From assembly GCF_026151205.1 (NCBI RefSeq), contig NC_087083.1, forward strand, positions 1,116,001-1,180,000: a stretch of DNA of 64,000 nucleotides, in the 5' to 3' direction. This stretch comes from Bolinopsis microptera (lineage: Eukaryota; Ctenophora; Tentaculata; Lobata; Bolinopsidae). Shown here one piece after another: positions 25,701 to 38,400 of this stretch (position 1 is the first letter of the stretch; every line of letters starts with the position of its first letter). The position numbers and the translations under genes were made by a program. The notes below the pieces were generated by a model. The model ran no database searches, was not told the origin of the DNA, and saw only the letters and a list, made by a program, of their open reading frames with translations.

Positions 25701-28700
25701 CCGCTTTCCAAGAAAATCTCCGAGAAAGAAACAAAGGCTCATGACATAAACAGGAGCAAAGGTCCCCTAAAATTTGGTGCAGCATCTTTTATTCAAAACC
25801 CGGTTTCTAATGCGCATTGACCAGGTCTCATACAGGGAGGTTTTATGACTACTCCAAGGCGGGCGGCGGCAAGTAAGGGATCAGTCAGGAGGGTAGGGTA
25901 GGGTATTGTGATTTCTTAACGGTTTACACTTCACACTTACTACCAGTGAGTAGTGTACTGAGAGTTAGTAGATTATTGTGGTGAGGGGGGAGGGGAACAA
26001 ATATTTGGCGAAAGTAATATGTGAATGATTATTGATTATGCTCAATTGGTTCTGATTTTTCTGTAAAAAGCAATAAAGTAGCTTTATGAAGCCAGACTTT
26101 TAAAAACGTGTGCAGATTAAGAAAGTCTTGGAAAAGGATGACTTAGTTAACGAGTATAGAGCACGTGTCATGCATGTATCTGGTATCATGAAATAAGGTC
26201 AAAGCAAATAAATTTATAAGCTAGATATTAACCTACGGAGCATCAACTCCGAAAAAGTTTGCAAGAGCGCAAAAAATGGCCCATTATTATTAAGGATCCA
26301 CAATTTATAAGGCAAATATGCTCGGAATGTGTATTTAACAACAGATTCCCTCTACTTTTTACACTAACACACTGCAGCTCATGACTTGTTTTTGGATTTA
26401 ATGTATCGTTATCTCAGGACGGCTATAAAAAGCGTACGGAGGGAAGGAGTGTCCTTGAGAATTATCTTGGGATGTTAGGAAATTCCTGAACTTGGGGCTG
26501 TTAAGAGATTATTCCGTAAGTTCCCATTCTGGACGCCTTCCTATTTATTTTCAGCGATACGTTTTTATCTCTTCAAACATGTTCATTTTGTTCAGTATAT
26601 ATACTCAAAGTAATCATATGTATCACATTATCTAATTTGTGTATCGTTCAGGATGACGAAGAGTTGATACTACCTAAATTTCTTTACCCAGTGAGGACAA
26701 TGAAAATGTAAGTAAACATCTTAAATCCGATTATAGGTCCTTTTTGCTGACAGGAATGTTGGTAGTTTTGGAATGTTGGTAGTTTTGGTAGTGTAGACAA
26801 AAATTTAATATTTAAAAAATTGAAGATGGCCTGAATTTCTAATTTCAACAAAAAACTATTTAATTGTATCGATAAATTTTTAATCGTAGTTAATTATTCA
26901 AATCCACCGCAAGTATATATTGCTTGAACCACTCCTTTTATTATCTGCACCAAGACCTTAAACTAGAAAATACTAGAACATTCCTTTATCCTAGACTCTA
27001 CTATAGTTCAACGTTTCTTAAACTAGTGTAGGTTCAATGCTGTGTTATAGCAGTAATAAAAGTGAATCTAATCGCAGACTAATGTTCGCTTATCTGGTAA
27101 ATGTTGCTTGTAAAGAACAAAGAGTGATATTGGGGGAGAGAAAGAGGGAGGGAGAGGGGGGGACCAGAATATAGGGTGCCTAAATTTACAGCTTTACAGT
27201 GCCATAAAGGGGCCTATCCCAGGCCCCTTTATGGCACTGTAAACTGAATGCTATGTTTAGAACACAGTTTTTTGTCTGACAACCACAAGGATTTCAAATC
27301 ATGTACAAAAGTCGCTATATCATTGTAAATGTGAATTGTCTTATTTGAGAAAATACTACCATATGGTCTTTCAGAGCGCTTCAAAAAAGAAGATCAGATC
27401 TGCAAACGAATCACGATTTTGAGAGAGAAGATTCAACATGTGATTTCAGTAAAAACTCTAGAACACTATTTATACAATATGACAGGATAGAACACTATTC
27501 ATGAAATCGAGGGGTGTGACTTACGATTTTAATTCTAAGATCGATATTGGATATTCACTGTTTTTCGAAATAAACATCTATGTGATGGTAGCTGTACTGA
27601 GATAAGAAATGTATTGATAAATCAATAAATAAAACATTTTAACATATACTTGTATGACTATGACAAGAAATTTGCCAAACAATTTACGAGGCGATAATGT
27701 TATGATAGTGATACACTTTCAAGATCATTTTAATTATATCCAGTTTACGATTGGTGACGTTTTGACGTTATCTTAAGACCTGAACATTTTGGGATTTGAT
27801 AAGTGTTTGGGGCTGTTATTCAGTTATTTCGCTTTTTTAATCTAGATTTGTCTCGTTTATGAAGAAGGAGTGCAACCCATTCATTTGACAGATTCATAAA
27901 TCCTGTTACCAAAAAACAAAAACAAATTTGAAAGTTTTCTTTTACAACAATTTCTTTTGTTTGAGTTTGTTATTCTCCATACTTCATGTAATCTAGGCTT
28001 TGAAGATAATAACTAATATAAATTAGATACTGTTACTGATTCAATGTTGAAATGAACATAATCTGCATTGGAATGTTGGTCGCAGGCAATGTATCTATCA
28101 TTGAGAAGTAAATTCCACTGCCGTAAAGTTACTCAAAAATTGAATTCAATGTATATTTCCAAATTAGGTCTTATATTATTATTAGTCGAGATCACGGTCG
28201 AGCAACTCTTAAACTAAATTGCGAGTGCATGCTAAGTATCGAGTTGAAATTGAGGAAGAGATCTTTTCTGATGGTTTGTTCACTGCTTCTTCTTACGGGT
28301 CACAGACAATGTGAATCTCACATAATGTATAGTATAAACTTCGAGAAGGTTCGAAGTAGGACCGTAGTAAGAATGTGACCTTTAACTATTTGATTTTGTT
28401 AATTTTACCCCGGGTTAGTATAGTTTATGTATAATCCTAACGCTGCTGAAAATAAGCAGGTCTTTAAAGGTCTGTTTAGTTGCACGGCTCCAATCAGTTA
28501 ACGAGTGGAATCTGGAGCCGCATAACCGTACCCTATACATATAACTTAATCAAATTTGTACCAAAGTTAAACAGTGTAAGCAGCTTGGTAGTTCACTATC
28601 TCATATACGGGTATAAACGTGAGCACTACGAATCTTAACAGGGTAACCTAATAAGTATCTCAGAAAAAAGGAAATAATCTCAGAAAATCCGTCTACTCGT

Positions 28701-31700
28701 TCCAGGAAACGTTACGCCACTGTTTGGAAGCTCGTGCTCTGTTTAATCAGACTTTTCACTAAATTCTGTCAATCACAGCAGGTATAAAATACACATCAAG
28801 CTACACGTTATCAGCTACAGTGGACAGAGTTAAGGGTGAACTGCCTCCGTTTCAAAGAGGGGCAAGTCTTTAATTTCTCCTCTCCGACACTAGTCAGATT
28901 TTGACCTCAGAAAACTAAATTAAGTCGACCTCGGATAAATTAATTTAGTGTAACTTATTCTTGGGGGGTAGGAAGCTCAATCTTCTCAATCTCAATTTTG
29001 GAAAAATCGTGTTTCAGAATTGAGAAAATTGAGAAAATTGAGAAAATTGAAAAATGGACATCTTTATCTCTCCAAGTAACTAAATCATACACGAGCTAAA
29101 TGTATGATGAAAACATGTTTCAAACTTATTACTGTGAAATGATTAATTATCTTATATTTGAGTTTGATCCTTTTGAACAGCTGCTGAGCAATAAAACGCA
29201 TGCATAATATTAAATAGTAGAAATGATTAGGTAAAATATGATCAAAGTAATCATCACGTGAACGACCCATGGTTTTGCTAAAGGGGACAGATATGATTGT
29301 TAGTAGGTAATGTATAAGGGGGAGATAACATTTTTTTTGTTTTTTGTTTTTTTCAAAAATTTACTTTAACCATAACAGAAAAAACAAAAAATTCATTTTG
29401 AGCTATTTCGAAGGAAATAGTAACTAGTAAAGGTTGAGACTAGCTAGAGGTCTGTGGTCACCGATGGAGATGGCATTTTTCGATATTAGGGTTTTACAGC
29501 CCGGAGCCAAATCCAACACTAATCAAGACACCCCAGAAAAGTTGTACAGTAAGCATGAGAGAGAGAAAGAAAGGAAATATGGAGACCGCTGTGTAAAGAT
29601 TGAAAAAGGAACCTGCAATGGTCTTGTATTCTCTACCAACGGAGGTATGAGCCCACAGGCTACCATGTTCCTTAAAAGAGTAGCAACACTTCTGGCAGCC
29701 AAGACCAGCCGGGACAAAAGCCTCATCATGGCGAATCTAAGACGTCGTTTGAGGTTTGAGCTACTTAAAACAGTTTTGATAGCAGTGAGAGGACACAGAG
29801 GACGGTATTATGAGAAAGCAATACCTGTTGACGAACTCGACCTCAATCTTGCACACACCACCAATGATGAAGACTGGGGTGATGATGTTGATGAGGAAGA
29901 TGAGGAAGATGATGAAGTTGAGAATGAGGTTGAGAATGTAGAGGGAGAGCTTTTAGAAGAGTGAGCTGAATAGAAGACAAGATTCTATTCCATTTTATTG
30001 ATTATTATATTTATTGAAATAAAGATGTAATATCCATTACTCCAGGAGTGATGACAAGATATATAAAAAAGTAAAGGTTGAGACAGCCCTGTTACACAAA
30101 TATATCATTAATATAATTTTCAGAGAGATTTCAGGGCTCATGTTTGTTTTTGTCCGTTCGATTTTGTCCGTTTTTAGAAAATGAGGAGGAGTACTGAGAA
30201 GGAAGACGGCACTGAGGAGGACTGAGGAGGAGGAAGACTGAGGAGGAGGAGGAGGTGGAAGTGGAGGAGGACTGAGTAGGAAGAAGAGGAGGAGGACAAT
30301 GAGGACTGTGGAGAAGGAGGACTGAGGAGAAGGAAGAGGAGGAGGAGGACTGAGGAGAAGGGGGAGGACTGAGGAGGATGAGGACTGGGGAGGAGGAGGA
30401 CTGAGGAGGACCGAGTATAAGTAGTAGGATGAGGATTGAGGAGGAGGAAGAGGAGGAAGAGGACAGAGGAAGAGTAGAACTGACAATGTGTCTTACATAC
30501 AAGGACTGAGGAGGAGGAGGACTAAAGAAGAGGAGGACCGAGGAGGAGGATGAGTAGGAGGACTGAAGAGGGGGAGGAGGAGGACTGAGAAAGACTGAGG
30601 ATGAGGATTGAGGAGGAGGAAGAGGAAGAGAAGGGAGAGAACTGAAGAAGAGTAGAGCTGAGAATGTGTCGCACATACAAGGACAGAGGAGGAGGAGGAC
30701 AGAAGAAGAGGAGAACCATGGAATAGATTGAGGAGGAGGAGGCCTGGGGAGGAGGAGGATGAATAGGAAGAGGAGGAGGATGAGTAGGAGGACCGAAGAG
30801 GGGGGGGGGGAGGAGGAGGAGGACTGAGAAAGACTGAGGAGGAGGATGAGGATTGAGGCCTGAGGAGGAGAAGGAGGAAGAGAAGGGGAAGAACTGAAGA
30901 AGAGTAGAACCGAGAATGTGCCGTACATACAATTACTGAGGAGGAAGAGGATGACTGAGGAAGAGGAGGACTGAGTAAGAGGTAAAGGAGGAGGAGAACT
31001 GGTGAGGAGGAGGATGAAGAGGAAGAGGAGGAGGACTGAGAAAGACTGAGAAAGACTGAGGAGGAGAATGAGGATTGAGGACTGAGGAGGAGAAGGGGGA
31101 AGAGAAGGGAGAAAACTGAATGTGTCGTACATACAAGGACTGAGGAGGAAGAGGATGACTGAAGAGGAGGAGGACTGAGGAAGAGGAGGACTGAGGAATA
31201 AGTGGAGGAGGAGGAGAACTGGGGAGGAGGAGGATAAAGAGGAAAAGAAGGACGGAATGGAACTGAGGAGGACGAACACTGAGGAGGATCACTAGGACTG
31301 AAAAGGAAGAGGACTGAGGAGGAAAAGGAGGAGAAGGAGAATGACTGAGGAGAAGGAGGACTGAGGAGGAAGAGGATGAGGATGGGGAGGAAGGGGACTG
31401 AGAACGATGACTGAGGAGGAAGAGGACTGAGGAGGGGGACTGAGGAGGAGGACTTAGGAGGAGGAGGACTGAGAAAGAGGAAGGGGAGGAGGGGAAAGGA
31501 GGAAGCATCTACATGTTATTTCCGTAACAGTTTTTGTCCGTTTATGATCATTTACGTCTGTTTCTGTCCGTTTTTGAGGAGGAGGAGGATGAAGGTGGGG
31601 ATAAGGAGGACTGAGAATGTACTGTACAGTCTTGTGCAAGGACTGAGAAGGACTGAGGAGGAGGAGGATGCGTAGGAGGACTGGAGAGGAGGAGGTTGAG

Positions 31701-34700
31701 AAGGTCTGAGGAAAAAGATGACTGAGGAGTAGGGGGAAGAGGTAGAGGAGGACTGAGGAGAAGGAGGACTGATAAAGAGGAGGATGAGGAGGAGGATGAG
31801 TAGGAGGACTGAGAAGGACGATAAGGAGGAGGAGAAATGAGGAGGAGGAGAAATGAGAAGGAGGAGGAGGAGGAGGAGGTGGAGGAGGAGGACTGAGGAG
31901 GAGGGGGAAGAGGTTGAGGAGGACTGATAAAGAGGAGGATGAGGAGGAGGATGAGTAGGAGGACTGAGAAGGACGATAAGGAGGAGGAGAAATGAAGAGG
32001 AGGAGGAGGAGGAGGAGGAGGAGGATGAGGAGGAGAAGGAGGAGGAGGAGGAGGAGGAGGAGGAGGAGGAGGAGGAGGAGGAGGGATGGAGGATCTAAAT
32101 GTTATTATCGTAACAGTTTTTGTCCGTTTTAGTCCGTTTTGATGAGGATGGGGAGAAGGAGGACTGAGAAGGTATTGTACATGTGATGACTGAGGAGGAC
32201 TGAGGGGAGGAGGATGCGTAGGATGAAGAGGAGGAGGTTGAAGAGGACTGTGAAGATGAGGAAGATGATGAAGTTGAGAATGAGGTTGAGAATGTAGAGG
32301 GAGAGCTTTTAGAAGAGTGAGCTGAATAGAAGACAAGATTCTATTCCATTTTATTGATTATTATATTTATTGAAATAAAGATGTAATATCCATTACTCCA
32401 GGAGTGATGACAAGATATATAAAAAAGTAAAGGTTGAGACAGCCCTGTTACACAAATATATCATTAATATAATTTTCAGAGAGATTTCAGGGCTCATGTT
32501 TGTTTTTGTCCGTTCGATTTTGTCCGTTTTTAGAAAATGAGGAGGAGTACTGAGAAGGAAGACGGCACTGAGGAGGACTGAGGAGGAGGAAGACTGAGGA
32601 GGAGGAGGAGGTGGAAGTGGAGGAGGACTGAGTAGGAAGAAGAGGAGGAGGACAATGAGGACTGTGGAGAAGGAGGACTGAGGAGAAGGAAGAGGAGGAG
32701 GAGGACTGAGGAGAAGGGGGAGGACTGAGGAGGATGAGGACTGGGGAGGAGGAGGACTGAGGAGGACCGAGTATAAGTAGTAGGATGAGGATTGAGGAGG
32801 AGGAAGAGGAGGAAGAGGACAGAGGAAGAGTAGAACTGACAATGTGTCTTACATACAAGGACTGAGGAGGAGGAGGACTAAAGAAGAGGAGGACCGAGGA
32901 GGAGGATGAGTAGGAGGACTGAAGAGGGGGAGGAGGAGGACTGAGAAAGACTGAGGATGAGGATTGAGGAGGAGGAAGAGGAAGAGAAGGGAGAGAACTG
33001 AAGAAGAGTAGAGCTGAGAATGTGTCGCACATACAAGGACAGAGGAGGAGGAGGACAGAAGAAGAGGAGAACCATGGAATAGATTGAGGAGGAGGAGGCC
33101 TGGGGAGGAGGAGGATGAATAGGAAGAGGAGGAGGATGAGTAGGAGGACCGAAGAGGGGGGGGGGGGGGGAGGAGGAGGAGGACTGAGAAAGACTGAGGA
33201 GGAGGATGAGGATTGAGGCCTGAGGAGGAGAAGGAGGAAGAGAAGGGGAAGAACTGAAGAAGAGTAGAACCGAGAATGTGCCGTACATACAATTACTGAG
33301 GAGGAAGAGGATGACTGAGGAAGAGGAGGACTGAGTAAGAGGTAAAGGAGGAGGAGAACTGGTGAGGAGGAGGATGAAGAGGAAGAGGAGGAGGATGAGT
33401 AGGAGGACCGAAGAGGAGAAGGAGGAGGACTGAGAAAGACTGAGAAAGACTGAGGAGGAGAATGAGGATTGAGGACTGAGGAGGAGAAGGGGGAAGAGAA
33501 GGGAGAAAACTGAATGTGTCGTACATACAAGGACTGAGGAGGAAGAGGATGACTGAAGAGGAGGAGGACTGAGGAAGAGGAGGACTGAGGAATAAGTGGA
33601 GGAGGAGGAGAACTGGGGAGGAGGAGGATAAAGAGGAAAAGAAGGACGGAATGGAACTGAGGAGGACGAACACTGAGGAGGATCACTAGGACTGAAAAGG
33701 AAGAGGACTGAGGAGGAAAAGGAGGAGAAGGAGAATGACTGAGGAGAAGGAGGACTGAGGAGGAAGAGGATGAGGATGGGGAGGAAGGGGACTGAGAACG
33801 ATGACTGAGGAGGAAGAGGACTGAGGAGGGGGACTGAGGAGGAGGACTTAGGAGGAGGAGGACTGAGAAAGAGGAAGGGGAGGAGGGGAAAGGAGGAAGC
33901 ATCTACATGTTATTTCCGTAACAGTTTTTGTCCGTTTATGATCATTTACGTCTGTTTCTGTCCGTTTTTGAGGAGGAGGAGGATGAAGGTGGGGATAAGG
34001 AGGACTGAGAATGTACTGTACAGTCTTGTGCAAGGACTGAGAAGGACTGAGGAGGAGGAGGATGCGTAGGAGGACTGGAGAGGAGGAGGTTGAGAAGGTC
34101 TGAGGAAAAAGATGACTGAGGAGTAGGGGGAAGAGGTAGAGGAGGACTGAGGAGAAGGAGGACTGATAAAGAGGAGGATGAGGAGGAGGATGAGTAGGAG
34201 GACTGAGAAGGACGATAAGGAGGAGGAGAAATGAGGAGGAGGAGAAATGAGAAGGAGGAGGAGGAGGAGGAGGTGGAGGAGGAGGACTGAGGAGGAGGGG
34301 GAAGAGGTTGAGGAGGACTGATAAAGAGGAGGATGAGGAGGAGGATGAGTAGGAGGACTGAGAAGGACGATAAGGAGGAGGAGAAATGAAGAGGAGGAGG
34401 AGGAGGAGGAGGAGGAGGATGAGGAGGAGAAGGATGAGGAGGAGGAGGAGGAGGAGGAGGAGGAGGAGGAGGAGGAGGGATGGAGGATCTAAATGTTATT
34501 ATCGTAACAGTTTTTGTCCGTTTTAGTCCGTTTTGATGAGGATGGGGAGAAGGAGGACTGAGAAGGTATTGTACATGTGATGACTGAGGAGGACTGAGGG
34601 GAGGAGGATGCGTAGGATGAAGAGGAGGAGGTTGAAGAGGACTGTGAAGAGAAGGACTGAGGAGGATGGGGAGAAGGAGGAGGAGGAGTAGGATGAGGAG

Positions 34701-35433
34701 GAAAATGAGAAGGAGGAAGTCGATTTACGTCCGTTTCTGTCCGTTTTTTGAGGAGGAAGAGGAGGATGAGGGTGGGGAGAAGGAAGACTGAGAATGTACT
34801 GTACATGCGAGGACTGAGGAGGAAGAGGAAAAGTAGGAGGACTGGAGAGGAGGAGGTTGAGAAGGTCTGAGGAAAAGAAGGACTGAGGAGGAAGGGGAAG
34901 AGGTTGAGGAGGACTGATAAAGAGGAGGATGGGGAGGAGGATGAGTAGGAGGACTGAGAAGGACGATAAGGAGGAGGAGAAATGAAGAGGAGGAGGAGGA
35001 GGAGGAGGAGGAGGATGAGGAGGAGAAGGAGGAGGAGGAGGAGGAGGAGGAGGAGGAGGAGGAGGAGGAGGGATGGCCGATGGAGGATCTAAATGTTATT
35101 ATCGTAACAGTTTTTGTCCGTTTTAGTCCGTTTTGATGAGGATGGGGAGAAGGAGGACTGAGAAGGTATTGTACATGTGATGACTGAGGAGGACTGAGGG
35201 GAGGAGGATGCGTAGGACTGAAGAGGAGGAGGTTGAAGAGGACTGTGAAGAGAAGGACTGAGGAGGATGGGGAGAAGGAGGAGGAGGATGAGGAGGAAAA
35301 TGAGAAGGAGGAAGAGGAAGGGGAGGAGGAGGAGGATGAGGAGGAAGATGAGAAGGAGGAGGAGGAGGAGGAGGAGGATGAGAAGGAGGAGGAAGAGGAG
35401 GTGGAAGAGGAGGAGGAGGAGGAGGAAGAGGAG

Positions 35434-35468
<35 letters not shown>

Positions 35469-38400
35469 GGAGGGAGGAGGAGCAGGCGGAATGAGAAAGA
35501 GGAGGATGATGAGTAGGAAGACTGAGTAGGGTGAGAAGGACTCAAGAGGAATCAAGAGAAGGAGGAGGAGGAGGAAGAGAAGGAGGAAGAGGAGGATGAG
35601 AAGGACTTGGAGGGCAAGAGGACCAAGGAAGCAAGGAGAAGGAGGAGGAGGCGGACTGGGAAAGTGGAGTATGAGTAGGAAGACTGAGGAGGATAAGGAG
35701 GGGAGGAGAAGGAGGACTAAGGAGGAGGAGGAGGGGGACTGAGAAAGAGGAGGATGAGGGGGAGGATGAGTAGGAGGACTAAGGAGGGTAAGAAGGAGGA
35801 GGAGAAAGCATTTAAATGTTATTTCCGTGACAGTTTTTGTCCGTTTATCTCCGTTTTTGTCCGTTCTAATTTGTGTCTGTTTTGAAAATATAGGGTACCA
35901 TATTTTCAAAACACTTTTACCATAACTTATATATAAATTGTCTCCTTCATCCCCATTTTGAGAGAAGTGAGAAACTGAAAGGTGCAAATTGTAAGCACGC
36001 CTAACAATAACGTATATAATCGGATCAGGAATTTAAATCAAAACAAAAAGTTTAAATTTTCTTTTTGGATTGCATCTACCAGATCCATCTGGTCTTACAG
36101 TGTCTAAGTACTGAATTTTATTAAGTTTTTTGATCATGGTTGCTACCAGAGTCAATTTTATCATCTATAATGTCCTAGTAACAGCGATACATACAGATTA
36201 TTGTACTCCTGTATACGTAATTTTAACAGTAATCGGAACATTATGGACTGATCAGTGAACTGAGTTAAACGGAAAAATGATTTTAAAAGATTTTAGATTT
36301 TTTCAATTTTCTCAATTTTCTCAATTTTCTCAATTTTCTCAATTTTCTCAATCTCAATTTCGGAAAAATCATGTTTCAGAATTGAGATTGAGCTTCCTAC
36401 CCCCCATTCTTACCTGTCCTCTGGTTTCAGATTTCTGAGGGATTGTGAACAGTGGTGGATTCCCTGTTTTGCCTCAGCGTTATTTGGGTCGATTTCAAGC
36501 GCTTTTTCGTACACAGCTTTGGCCTCCTGTAACAAAATGTGTTAAATTCATTTGGCTGTAAAATGAATTTCCATGCTCTGTAATATCACTGAATGCTCTG
36601 CATATACGCTAGAGCAAATGTTGCACAAAAAGCTGTGTCATTACATCATGTTATGTCATTAATGTGATGTCATAAATTTTACTTTACTTTACTTTACTTC
36701 TACTTTATCGATGAAATTATATAAAGTAAGGAACTTGCCTGTGGCTTATCAATTTTAAGCACTGCCGCTTTCCTCAGGTATCCCTTAACGAACATGGGGT
36801 TGAGTTCGATACATTTGTCACAGTCCTGCATCGCAAGTCCAAATTCCATAAGTTTGGTATAACAAGCAGCCCGGTTACTGAAGAACAAATGGTTGTAAAT
36901 TGGATCGTTTAGAAGGCGGAGATACGTTACCGATATGTCATAATGTCACATGTCATGGGTGATGTTGAGCCTAATATTCGAGAAATAGCGTGGGGAGAGA
37001 TCAGAGAATTTTCTAGATTTCAAATAAAGCACCGTGCGCGCTGAAATTTCTATAAAATTGTAGTCGCGCGTTCCAACGAATTTTCCTGAAGACCCTTCTG
37101 CGAGGATAATTGTGTGCTTGTGCAAGTTGACGGGATATAATTGACTCTACAACGGGCGGGGCAGGTATGCGATACAAATAACAACACAATGCAGAAGTAG
37201 CCATCCAAAAATAGGACTTCTAACAAACTTTCATTATTTCCAAAAACTTTTATGCTTACAATCCTACAAATTAGTTAAAACATGAATGTCGTCTGCTGTC
37301 TGATCCTACGAAAAAGTGTGACTTCACAATCAACGGAAAAATGATTGACAATATTTTAAATTTATCTCTCACCTATACGGCACGTGGTCAGTTGGATTTC
37401 TTTTAATTGCTTCGTTGTAAAATTGAAGTGCTTCAGCGTACTTTCCTGGAAACCCGTTATTTAGTTAACTGCCAACTTGGAAAACTAAACTGAGTTTTTA
37501 TTTCATGAATCTAGAATGTTTATCACTTTAAAATAACACTAAACTCTGATTAACACGAAGATCCAATTTAAAAGTTTACAATTTAGATTGAAAGTTCAGA
37601 ATATTTAACAAGATTATTTGGTGAAGTTTTGGTATTACCTTGTTTGAATACATCGTTTCCTTTCGCTTTCTCTGCTTGAGATTTCTCAGGGCTAATGTAA
37701 GCCAGCTTTTCCTTTTCTTTCACCAATTTTAAAACCTGGTTATTTTAGAGTAAACAGAATGGGAACCTATGCATGGTAGAGCACAGCAAGGCCGACCAAG
37801 ACAAAGCTACTTGTCTATGTTACTGAAGGAAGTTGGGACAAACTCCTAGATTTTAAGATTTTAAATCGACTGATAATATCAAGTTAAGAACCCCGTAAAG
37901 TTAAAAAATAGCAGACGAACACAATTAATGGGGATTGATTTGTAGTTTTATAATGTGCACCTTAACCAAACAGTGTAGCATTGTTGATTGGAAGATAAAC
38001 AAATATTCAGTATTCAACAATTCCATGCTCGATTAAAAATTAAAAGATAAGTCTTAAATGTCTTATTTAATATATATTGTATAACACTTTATTTTATTTA
38101 TCTATTTATTTACGAATAATGAATTAATTAATTATCTTACGTCTGATCTCTCTTTAAGTATGTTAGGGTCTCTGTGCTCGGTGATAGCCTTGTCGTAATA
38201 GTACATTGCTTTGTCCAGATCCTCCTTCTTCATGTATGCTTTACCAACTCTTGACAGGGCCCTGATAAGGAAGATTTCAAGAAATGTTGAAAAAATGTTC
38301 AATAAAAGTTTACATTATGTTGAAAAAATGTTGAAAAAATGTTGAATGCTGATATTCCATGACTTGTTGTAACTTGTAAGATAGAGTTTGCTTTTGGACT

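Larger units (their letters stand above)
28963..36405. mobile_element. 7.4-kb terminal-inverted-repeat element in STIP1 intron 7
   Basis: The left end (GGGGGGTAGGAAGCTCAATC at 28963) and right end (its reverse complement ending 36405) form inverted repeats of about 95-108 bp, each with several AATTGAGAA units. ATTCTT flanks both sides (28957-28962 and 36406-36411) as a 6-bp target duplication. The interior holds the retroelement-derived ORF at 29434-29964 and the purine repeat at 30180-35862. No DDE transposase was recognised, so the superfamily is unknown. The right end lies 8 bp from STIP1 exon 7. Confidence 0.65.

Noticed and set aside
30037-35987. Long Pro/Ser/Leu-rich frames on the minus strand and Glu/Arg-rich frames on the plus strand
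   Set aside because: They arise from the GGA/GAA purine repeat; composition, not coding, keeps them open, and the same frames are duplicated with the 2,356-bp unit.
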